The translations under genes and the position numbers were made by a program. A stretch of DNA of 64,000 bases from Meconema thalassinum (taxonomy: Eukaryota; Arthropoda; Insecta; Orthoptera; Tettigoniidae), in NCBI GenBank assembly GCA_946902985.2, contig OX336390.1:526336861-526400860 (forward strand). Reading direction: 5' to 3'. Positions 41,852-52,100 of the stretch are shown here, piece after piece; position 1 is the first letter of the stretch, and each line of letters starts with the position of its first letter. The notes under the pieces were generated by a model. It was not told the DNA's origin. It did no database searches and worked only from the letters and a program-made list of their open reading frames with translations.

Positions 41852-43202
41852 TCTTCTCATCAAATCTAGTTTTGATTCTCATTATCCATCAACATTATCC
41901 TTTTTACATTTTCTGAAATCATTATCTGTCTTATTTTACAATGAACATAGTTTATTAAACGTAGTGTCACTAAGTAAATTTCAAATCGTAGCTTCATTTA
42001 ATTACAACATTATCATATTATCTCCAATTATCGTTTCACACTGGATATTCTTTAAGTTTAACAATCTAATTCAAGATACATAAATTGTCCTTTAATAAAC
42101 ATTTAAATGGAGGGTAATTTTTAAATTCCAGCATTGTGGCTTCAATGATCGTGCTCTATTTATGAATAATACTCATATTATATAATTCAGCGACTGCTAA
42201 TCAGCGCGCGTAATCCACAAAATTGCATTACAAAAATGACAATCTCTCCACACTAGAAATACCTTATACAAATTTCATACTATCTCCGGATATCTACTGA
42301 TATCGAAATATACTTAAAACAACTTCATTAATACCTGTATTGGTTCATTCAATACGAAAAATAACGTTCAATAGCTCTATGTAATTTTTCTCACCAAAAT
42401 TAAAGTTAATATAAATTTCAATCGACTATCAAGAAATATCATGCTTCACAATTACCATGATTATCATAGTGTTAATCCACTGTTGGAAAAACTATCACAA
42501 TAGTTCCAATATTCTTCAACTTAATTCATTTCATGTATGCATTTCAACTATGTCATATTTATTCATGACAGAATATACTTTACTTGATATAGAGATTCAA
42601 TTCTCCATTATCATTAATTTACAAAATTATGTATAAGAGACTACACTTCAATTGATATCGAGATTCAATACAGATCCGCAAAATAAATTCAAATTAGGTC
42701 TGCCTCTTAAGAAAATCGTGTGGAACTCTAGGCCATGGAAAAATGCCTAATATTAATAGATTGCGATATAAACCATTAGAATTACACGAAATCAGAAAAG
42801 ACTAAACCAAATCGAACTATCAAAATCGAAAACTGAACTTACTCTAATCCAACAAAAATATCTCTACTCTATTAACTTTACTCGAAAAATGGCTATAATT
42901 GCCTAATCCACAAAATGTTGCAAAGATCAACTTTAAAAATGTAATTAGATTTCAATGCAAGTATGTAGCTTCACGTAGAATAATACAGTCATTCGAAATG
43001 CAATACTGTATAAAATGACGAAATAATTCTGTTCTGTAATCCATGAAGCAACAGAATAAATGTTGTAGAATGTTCATAATTTCGTTGTTGCCTAAGTAAT
43101 CTGTAATTGGAAGCTTATCAGTCTGTCAACATGAGTGTCCATTAGATTAGGCGGGGAGTTGCAATTAATTTCCTAATAATTGAAATAATTTAAATGAATT
43201 AT
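41852..43202. other. No recognisable gene; AT-rich
   Basis: About 1.35 kb of AT-rich sequence with no open frame of interest and no repeat recognised. The ~500 bp at the right end, interrupted by the SINE, may belong to the hammerhead-bearing element. Confidence 0.5.
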
Positions 43203-43216
43203 TCATAAACTTAATA

Positions 43217-43217
43217 T

Positions 43218-43253
<36 letters not shown>

Positions 43254-43665
43254 TCGTATGGCTTTTAGTGCCGGGAGTGTCGGAGGATATGTTCGGCTCG
43301 CCTGAGCCTGTAGCTGCTTCCAGCGGACACCCTTAGGGTGAGCTACAAGGTCCGTTCAATTTCAAGTAGTTCCAACTTTCGCTACCAGATATCAATGATA
43401 CCTAGTGGTGAACGTTGGAACTTTGATAGAGCGTTCCGACGAAATCTAACCTAACAATTTAGCTTGACACAAGTTTAGTCTGTGGAAGGATCTTTTACAT
43501 GCCATAAATCTATGACATGGGACCGCCAGCTTTACTTCCCCTCCGAAGGAAGCCTACTGAAGGATTTTTAACGCTCTTAAAAATCCGACGACTTCGGCTG
43601 GGTTTGAACCCGCTATCTTGGGCACAGCAGTTCAGCATGCTACCGACTTCGCCACCGAAGCCGGG
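43217..43665 (-). mobile_element. Chimeric SINE: GCCGAAGCC head, GGCACTAAAAGCC tail
   Basis: On the minus strand the head and first body match the 16447 family (GGCTTCGGTGGCGAAGTCGG, CTTCCTTCGGAGGGGAAGTA, GTCCCATGTCATAG). The 3' module is that of 46732-47078 (CGAACATATCCTCCGACACT, then CCGGCACTAAAAGCCATACG), with an AAAT tail. TCATAAACTTAATA is duplicated at 43203-43216 and 43666-43679. Confidence 0.92.
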
Positions 43666-43710
43666 TCATAAACTTAATAAAGCACTACTCACACAAATTG
43701 GGGGCTAAAT

Positions 43711-43753
43711 TGGACGACTAGTTTCGTTTGTCAAGCAAACATCATCAGATCCT
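43711..43753 (-). ncRNA. Hammerhead ribozyme candidate, minimal type I
   Basis: On the minus strand the order is AGGAT (stem I 5'), CTGATGA (43748-43742), one T, GTTTG-CTTGA-CAAAC (stem II, 5 bp with a 5-nt loop), GAAA (43725-43722), C-TA-G (minimal stem III), then TC with cleavage predicted after C at 43716, then GTCCA (stem I 3'; GGAT pairs with GTCC including one G-U). Both invariant core strands are exact and the cleavage triplet is GUC. The extra T between the first core and stem II departs from the strict consensus. Minimal type I hammerheads are known from Penelope-like retroelements and retrozymes. No such coding sequence is visible nearby. Confidence 0.65.
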
Positions 43754-44120
43754 ACTCACTTCGGCTTAATTTATGTTCAGTGGATATGTATACACACTTA
43801 TATACTGTACAAGAGTACTTACAATATTAAAATAGAGAAGTTTTACGTAACTTTGTATCGAGTCGTTTTTCTTTTAGACAATTAGGCCTATACTTTGTTC
43901 CGTCAGTCTATTGCACTTCTAATAAGTAATTGTTATTGTTGTTTTATAGGGCAACAGTGTGGTTATCTGCCACGATATTACGCTTCTATAATGTTGCGTT
44001 TTTCTTTTAGTACGATTTTATGTGTATAATTGTGAAATCAATTAATCGTTGCCTTCTATCGTATCGAGCCATTGAAGTGACTGTGTTCTAGACTGTTTTG
44101 TTATTAACCTTTAGTTTTCA
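43754..44120. other. Spacer, possibly the rest of the hammerhead-bearing element
   Basis: No coding motif. A TGTTATTGTTGTTTTATAGG word (43931-43950) resembles the inverted CCCTTAAAACAACAATAAC tail but is degenerate. Confidence 0.4.
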
Positions 44121-44217
44121 TGTTTAGCCTATTTTCATTCATGAAAAAATAGGCTTATGAGATTACCTTTTGTCCGTGTGTGTGTGTGCGTGTGTGTGTA
44201 TGTGTGTGTATGTGTGT

Positions 44218-44248
<31 letters not shown>

Positions 44249-45350
44249 CGTGAACTCCCCCCCCCAATAACTCCTAAACGGCTGGAGCGATTTCAATGAA
44301 ACTCGGTAAGGTCATTTTACTATTTTGGCCGACCCCGACTGTTCCCTTCAAATTTTATTACGTCTCACCAATCCAACATGGCGACTGTGCGAACTATTTC
44401 ACCGGCATTCTATATCTCCGAAACTATTACTCATATCTCCGTGAAATTTTACACGGTAATAAAGGGCACTACTAGACGTTTACCAGTGTAATTTTCAAAA
44501 ACGTGTTACCTACACAACTATCATGGCGTCCAAGCGAAGTTGAAATATTTAATTAGACTTTCCTCGCGATTTAACCATCCGAATACAGTGAAACTTAGTA
44601 CAGCAAATGACTATACAAATTGCAATGCACTGACATCTAATTTAGTTAAATTGCCTATATAACCTCAAGATGGCGACTGTGCGAAATTTTAAAATTAAGA
44701 TTTTAGCCTATTTTTATTTATGAAAAAAAAGGCATATGAGATCATCTTTTGTGCGTGTGTGTGTGTGTGTGTATGTGTGTGCGCGCGTCCATGTGTGTGT
44801 TCCCCCACTATTAACTTCTAAACGGCTGGAGCGATTTGAATGAAACTCGGTAAGGCCATAATATTATTTTGGCGACCCCGACCGTGCCCTTCATATTTTA
44901 TTACGTCTCACCAATCAAACATGGCGGCTGTGCGAAATATTTCAAAGGCATTCTATGTCTCCGAAACTATTACTCATATCACCCTGAAATTTTGTACGGT
45001 GATAAAGGGCACTACTAGACGTTCACCTATGTGACTTCCAAAAACCTGTTAACTAGAAAACGAAAATGGCGGCCAAGCGAATTTGAAACATTTAAATAGA
45101 CGTTTCTCGCGATTCAACCATCCGAACGCAGTGGAACTGGGTACAGCAAATGACTATGCAAATTGCAATGCACTGAGATCTAATTTAGTTCAATTGTTTA
45201 CATAAACTCAAGATGGTGGCTGTGCGAAATTTTAAAATTAAGTTCTCTTTTCTTGTGTTCTGATCATGGGATTGAAATCAACGTTTAATTAATTAACATA
45301 CACAATAATCCTCATCTAATAGTACATAACTGTATGGCTTACATACAGTA

Positions 45351-46090
45351 CAGAGTCTTTCATATAAAATAAGAGCGCCAAGTGGCGGCTTTGTTAACCA
45401 CAGCTGCGGTCACCTTGGCCGAGCTTGTGGCGTGCCAAGGCCCCCTGCTTTAAGCGTGTGTACAATCATATATGATGCAGAGGCCTTGCTAGCGTGTGTA
45501 CAATGCTGAAATCTTACTTTAGTGAGTTATTGTTGATGAAACCGAAACCCCTACTTGTGCTAATTTTGTGAGTGATTTATTCGGAGACCGTTCAAGATTC
45601 TCGTCAATGTCATCTAGCTCATCCTCTGTTAAAACTGTTCGTGTGCGGGCATGTTTTTTTTGAGCACCGAGCCAGTAGTGTCAAACTTATTTGCAATTAC
45701 GTGAATCTGTGCTAGTGAATGTGGCACTTCATCAGGAAATTGCTTAACAAATGCATCACGCACCCGCCGAGCCGACTCGTACTTAATATAAGTTTTACAT
45801 AAAAAATACAATATTGCAATGATAACTGTCTCTCCATGTTAGCACTTGAGGTTTAGATGGCGACTGATCACCTGCACGCTTATTGCAAGGTCAAGTTTGG
45901 TATGTCAATCTGTTATTTTTATAAAGTCCATCGGAACCTAAAAAAAAAAAAACAGCCCTCGTATGTACTATGCGCTTGCTTTCGATACTACAGCAGGGGG
46001 CCTTGGCGCGCCACAAGCTCGGCCAAGGTGACCACAGCTGCGGTTAACAAAGCCGCCGCTTAGCGCTCTTATTTTATATGAAAGACCCTG
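45351..46090 (-). mobile_element. 740-bp Tc1/mariner-like deletion derivative with ~100-bp inverted ends
   Basis: The ends 45351-45450 and 45991-46090 are inverted copies beginning CAG(A/G)GTCTTTCATATAA; the next block is AATAAGAGCGC. TA flanks both sides. The interior keeps only the N-terminal part of a transposase (next entry), so this is a non-autonomous derivative of a larger element. Confidence 0.85.
45480..45840 (-). pseudogene. Transposase DNA-binding domain remnant inside the MITE
   Basis: On the minus strand: MERQLSLQYCIFYVK, then in a second frame YIKYESARRVRDAFVKQFPD, IHVIANKFDTTGSVLKK, and further on TVLTEDELDDIDENLERSPN and KSLTKLAQVGVSVSST. An F-P-D helix pair ending in NKF-TGSV, followed by a region of ERSP-KSLTKLAQ-GVS, is the paired helix-turn-helix DNA-binding half of a mariner/IS630-related transposase. 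The catalytic half is absent. Two frame breaks are present (near 45795 and 45640). Confidence 0.7.
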
Positions 46091-46731
46091 TATATTAAAA
46101 TCAAACATGGCGACATCCGAAATATTTAGACGGTTCTCAGTATCTATTAATCTATGACAGCAATCAAACTGAAATTGTGTATGTTGATAAAGGCTATGAA
46201 CATAAGTTCACCTATTGGAATTTCAATAGCGTGATGAGCATGAATCCAACAAGGCAGTGACGCGAAATTTAAACATTCAAATGGGCATTTCTCCCGATTT
46301 AACCATCCGAGCGCAGTGAAACTTGGCACGGTATATGCTCATATAAATTGTAATCCACTGACAGCTAATTCATTTAAATTATTTTCATAGCCACAAGATG
46401 GCGGCAGAGCGAAATTTTAAAATCTCGTTTTTATTCCTCGTGTCCTAATCACGCGATTGAAATTTGAATATAACACCTACACAATAATCTTCATGCAATA
46501 GTACATAACCCTAAGGCCTGTATATATAATTCCAACACGGTGACCATCCGAAATACATATCTATTAAACCAATCAAACTGAAAATGTGTATGTTTATAGA
46601 AGCAATTAATATGAATAGGATATAAGAAAATAGGCTATTTAGTTCTTCATTGAACTACTTGTTATTTATTGTGTTCTAATCATGCAATCGAAATCAAATT
46701 ATGAATAATGAACATACACAATAATCCCCAT

Positions 46732-47078
46732 TTTTTATAGCGTATGGCTTTTTTTAGTGCCGGGAGTTTCCGAGGACATGTTCGGCTCGTCAGAGTTAGT
46801 AGCTGCTTCTATGCGGACACTCATGAGGTGAGCTACAAGTACCGTCACGTGTGGAGTGTTGTCTGGGGAGGAAAGTGTGAATGTAAGGACTAGGAATTGG
46901 AAGGTAGCGGCTGTGGCCTATAGTTAGGGACCAACCCCGGCATTTGCTAGGAAGGAAGGTGGGAAACCACAGAAAACCATCTTCAAGGTTGCCGGCGGGT
47001 GGATTCGAACCTCGTCGCCTCCCGGATGTGAGCGACTGCCTACAGCCACGCCGTAACAACCAAGGCTAACTCACCCGG
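46732..47078 (-). mobile_element. tRNA-headed SINE sharing its tail with 43217-43665
   Basis: On the minus strand: GGTTGTTACGGCGTGGCTG head, GAGGTTCGAATCCACCCG (B box), the common central domain (GGTTTTCTGTGGTTTCCCAC and AGCAAATGCCGGGGTTGG) and a 3' module CGAACATGTCCTCGGAAACT with CCGGCACTAAAAAAAGCC. TAATCCCCAT is duplicated at 46722-46731 and 47079-47088. Confidence 0.93.
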
Positions 47079-47700
47079 TAATCCCCATCTAATAGACTAG
47101 TACATAACTCAGTGGCTAACTATTAAAATCCAACATGGCGACGGTTCTAAATATCTATTGATCTATGACAGCAATCAAACTGAAATTTTGTGTGTGTATA
47201 GATGCTATAAACATGAGTTCACTTATGGGACGTTCAATAACCTGGTGAGCACAAATCCAACATGGCGGAGACGCGAAATTTAAATATTCAAATGGACGTT
47301 TCTCGCGATTTAACCATCCGAGTGCAGTAAAACTTGGTACGGTATATGCTTATATAAATTTTAATCCACTGGCATCTAATTCATTTAAATTATTTTCATA
47401 ACCACAAGATGGCGACTGAGCGAATTTTTAAAATCTCGTTTAGATTTCTTGTGTCCTAATAATGCGATTGAAGTTTGAATAAAACACCTACACAATAATC
47501 TTCATGTGATAGTACATAACTCTAAGGCCTATATACAGTATAAAAATCCAACATGGTGACCATCCGAAATATTTAGACGGTACTCAATATCTACGAATCT
47601 GTTATAGCAATCAAACTGAAAATTTGTATGTTGATAGAGGCAATTACAGTAAGTAGGATATATGAAAATAGATTATTTAGTTCTTCACGGAACTACTTGG

Positions 47701-48540
47701 TTTTTACTTTATCAGCTTTTGTAATTGGTTAGTTAAACACTTAAAAAACACTCAAAAGTTACTGAGTTGTCAATGTAATTTTGAAGACTTTGATGATTTG
47801 TGGCTGTTCCTGTATGGGTGTCCACTTCATTTCATATCCCCCTGCGTCTCAAATACATCACCATCTTCGTGAAACTTATTCTTGGATAATCATGGCCATT
47901 GAGAATTTCCACTACTGCAATGAGCAAGAGGATCTGTAATCATAAGTTTAAGGTAACGTGACTGTTTGATCGTTGGTGTGGAATGTTGCTCGTTACAAGA
48001 CTGTCCTGTTGGCACTGTTACACTGTTAATAATGCCATTGTGTCTGCATTATGCTGTAGAAAACTCACATTGTCTGGAGCCCAAGTGCTCATCACACTGT
48101 TTAAATGGCACATAAGGGAGAAATCGGCGAGACTTGCTCACAAGTTAGCGGCTGATAATCCCTTCTCGGTGAATCACCACTGTAAGAATCCATTCATTAA
48201 CATTAATGAAGCAAGTTCTAGACAAAACACTGAAGTTTGAAGATTCCTCACAGTTTCTTTAATCACTGGCAATGCCTTTAATCGGAAAGTACTAATTTTT
48301 ATTCAGGAGCTTGGGACACAAGTATTGTTTTATCCAGGAGAGTACATTAACCCCGTATCCTCAGACAACGCATGTTGTTATACACTGCACTTTTCACAGC
48401 AATGCCCGGAGTTAACGCAATAAGCAGTGGATATTAAAAATTAAATGTTTAAATTCTGTATTAAACGCAGTATTGAAATACAGTTCTGTATGTCAATCCA
48501 AAATAACCTATCCTGAAGTTTGTACTTTATTAGACCTTTA
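47701..48540. other. No recognisable gene
   Basis: The open frame at 47983-48240 (85 codons) shows no domain. Composition is unremarkable. Confidence 0.45.
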
Positions 48541-48544
48541 AATA

Positions 48545-48790
48545 ATTCAACGAACGAACTCGTGGCACAGTGACTAGCAATCTTGGCTGTCATCCCTGAG
48601 GTTCGGGTTCGATTTTAGGCTATGCCAAGAAATTTAATTATGATCTGAGAGCTGGAACGGAGTACACTCTGCCTTGTGAGGCAAAACTCATTTTTGTATA
48701 ACAGTTGCAATAATTTCTTGAAGATTAACACTTAATTTCTCCAAGAAGACCTAAGCCATATTCAAAGTAGTTTTCCGAGCTTTGTCGGAC
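48545..48790 (+). mobile_element. Degenerate tRNA-headed SINE
   Basis: CTCGTGGCACAGTGACTAGC (A box), then TTCGGGTTCGATTTTAGGC (B box). The body reads GCTGGAACGGAGTACACTCT and GCCTTGTGAGGC, matching 40467 and 14272. AGTAGTTTTCCGAGCTTTG near 48769 is the start of the central domain in decayed form. No clear target duplication. Confidence 0.65.
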
Positions 48791-49105
48791 ACTGAATATA
48801 ATAACGCAGGTTATCGGACAAATTATGGCGGAGGAGAACGAGGAGGAGAAGAAGAATACTTACAGTATAGGCCAAGTACACCGAGTCAAAGGACGACGAT
48901 GTCCAAGAATCTCAAGTGTTATGCATGGAATAGTGAAAGTACTGTGCAAAAATAATTATAACGGCATTTGTCCTCGAGGAAGATTGAGTCATTGTGTCAT
49001 GTCATGTTAACATCAATTGAGAGTTCGGTACTAGAGTGTGATACTACCTATTTGAGATATGAGTGCTAGTGGCCAAGCGGGGACTATTCTTTGTTTATAT
49101 ATCAG
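48791..49105. other. No recognisable gene
   Basis: A 61-codon Lys/Glu-rich frame (48825-49010) has no recognisable motif. Confidence 0.4.
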
Positions 49106-52100
49106 TAACATTCTAAGCCCAGACATAAACAAATTAATTCTAGTCATAAACATCCTAAGCCCAGAAATAAACAATAATCCTAGTCATAAACATTCTCAGC
49201 CCAGACAAACATATTAATCCTAGTCATAAACATTCTAAGCTCAGACATAAACATATTAATTCTAGTCATAAACATCCTAAGCCCAGACATGAACATTAAT
49301 CCTAGTCATAAGCATCCTAAGTTCAGACAAACAGATTAATCCTAGTCATAAACATTCTACGGGCAGACATAAATATATTAATCCTAGTCATGAACATTCG
49401 AAGCTCAGACATAAACATATTAATCCTAGTCATAAACATTCTAAGCTCAGATATAAACATATTAATCCAGGTCATAAACATTCTAAGCTCAGACATAAAC
49501 ATTTTAATTCTAGTCATAAACATCCTAAGCCCAGACATAAACATTAATCCTAGTCATAAGCATCCTGAGTCCAGACAAACAGATTAATCCTAGTCATAAA
49601 CATTCTACGCGCATACATAAATATATTAATCCTAGTCATGAACATTCTAAGCTCAGACATAAACATATTAATCCTAGTCTTAAGCATTCTAAGCCCAGAC
49701 AAACATTTTAATCCTAGTCATAAACAATCTACGCGCAGACATGAACATATTAATCCTAGTCATGAACATTCTAAGCTCAGACATAATTCTAGTCATAAAC
49801 ATCCTAAGCCCAGATATAAACATTAATCCTAGTCATATGCATCCTAAGTCCAGACAGACAGATTAATCCTAGTCATAAACATTCTACGCGCAGACATACA
49901 TATATTAATCCTAGTCATGAACATTCTAAGCTCAGACATAAACATATTAATCCTAGTCATAAACATTCTACGCGCAGACATAAACATAAGAATCCTAGTC
50001 ATGAACATTCTAAGCGCAGACATAAACATATTGATCCTAGTCATAAACATTCTAAGCTCAGATATAAACATATTAATACTAGTCATAAACATTCTAAGCT
50101 CAGATATAAACATATTAATCCTAGTCATAACCATTCTAAGCTCAGACATAAACATATTAATCCTAGTCATAAACATTCTACGCTCAGACATAAACATATT
50201 AATCCTAGTCATAAACATTCTAAGCTCAGATATAAACATATTAATCCTAGTCATAAGCATTCTAAGCTCAGATATAAACATATTAATCCTAGTCATAAAC
50301 ATTCTAAGCTCAGATATAAACATATAAATCCTAGTCATAAACATTCTAAGCTCAGGCATAAACATATTCATCCTAGTCATAAACATTCTAAGCGCAGACA
50401 TAAACAGAATAATCCTAGTCATAAACATTCTACGCGCAGACATAAATATATTAATCCTAGTCATGAACATTCTAAGCTCAGACATAAACATATTAATCCT
50501 AGTCATAAACATTCTAAGCTCAGACATAAACATATTAATCCTAGTCATAAACATTCTACGCGCAGACATAAATATATTAATCCTAGTCATGAACATTCTA
50601 CGCTCAGACATAAACATATTAATCCTAGTCATAAATATTCTAAGCCCAGATATAAACAGATTAATCCTAGTCATAAACATTCTACGCGCAGACATAAATA
50701 TATTAATCCTAGTCATGAACATTCTAAGCTCAGACATAAACATATTAATCCTAGTAATAATCATTCTAAGCTCAGATATAAACATATTAATCCTGGTCAT
50801 AAACATTGTGGTGTTTGAAGCCATGTTTTCAGTGTTGCCTTAGTAAACAAGAGTTTAGTGCTTTTCAGTCGGTCAACACGAATTCGTGTTGACCGACTGA
50901 AAAGCACTAAACCCTGGTCATAAACTTTCTACGCGCAGGCATACACATATTCATCCTGGTCATAAACATTCTAAGCTCAGATATAAACATATTAATCCTA
51001 GTCATAAACATTCTAAGCTCAGATATAAACATATTAATCCTGGTCATAAACATTCCAAGCTCAGACATAAACATATTAATCCTAGTCATAAACATTCTAC
51101 GCGCAGACATAAACATATTAATCCTAGTCATAAACATTCTAAGCTCAGATATAAACATATTAATCCTGGTCATAAACATTCTAAGCTCAGACATAAACTT
51201 ATTAATCCTAGTCATAAACATTCTAAGCTCAGATATAATCATATTAATCCTGGTCATAAACTTTCTACGCGCAGACATAAACATATTCATCCTGCTCATA
51301 AACATTCTAAGCTCAGATATAAACATATTAATCCTAGTCATAATCATTCTAAGCTCAGATATAAACATATTAATCCTGGTCATAAACATCCCAAGCTCAG
51401 ACATAAACATATTAATCCTAGTCATAAACATTCTACGCGCAGACATAAACATATTAATCCTAGTCACAAACATTCTAAGCTCAGATATAAACATATTAAT
51501 CCTGGTCATAAACATTCTAAGCTCAGACATAAATATATTAATCCTAGTCATAAACATTCTACGCGCAGACATAAACATATTAATCCTAGTCATAAACATT
51601 CTACGCGCAGACATAAATATATTAATCCTAGTCATGAACATTCTACGCTCAGAATTAAACATATTAATCCTAGTCATAAAGATTCTAAGCCCAGATATAA
51701 ACAGATTAATCCTAGTCATAAACATTCTACGCGCAGACATAAACATATTAATCCTAGTCATAAACATTCTAAGCTCATATATAAACATATTAATCCTGGT
51801 CATAAACATTCTAAGCTCAGACATAAATATATTAATCCTAGTCATAAACATTCTACGCGCAGACATAAACATATTAATCCTAGTCATAAACATTCTAAGG
51901 GCAGACATAAACATATTAATCCTAGTCATAAACATTCTAAGCTCAGATATAAACATATTAATCCTAGTCATAAACATTCTAAGCTCAGGCATAAACATTA
52001 ATCCTAGTCATAAACATTCTAAGCGCAGACAAAAACATATTAATCCTAGCCATAAACATTCTAAGCGCAGACATAAACATATTAATCCTAGTAATAAACA

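Larger units (their letters stand above)
44120..47700 (+). repeat. Array of diverged ~0.57-kb repeats rich in AANATGGCG
   Basis: Unit 1 starts near 44125 (TTTAGCCTATTTTCATTCAT, then a TG microsatellite, then TAAACGGCTGGAGCGATTTC). Unit 2 starts near 44700 with the same order. Later, more diverged units cover 46090-46720 and 47100-47690. Shared blocks include TTTAACCATCCGA, CAGTGAAACTTGG and CAAGATGGCGACTGTGCG. At least nine exact AANATGGCG words occur (44375, 44667, 44918, 45063, 46104, 46395, 47132, 47259, 47405). A MITE (45351-46090) and a SINE (46732-47078) are inserted. The family is not identified. Confidence 0.75.
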
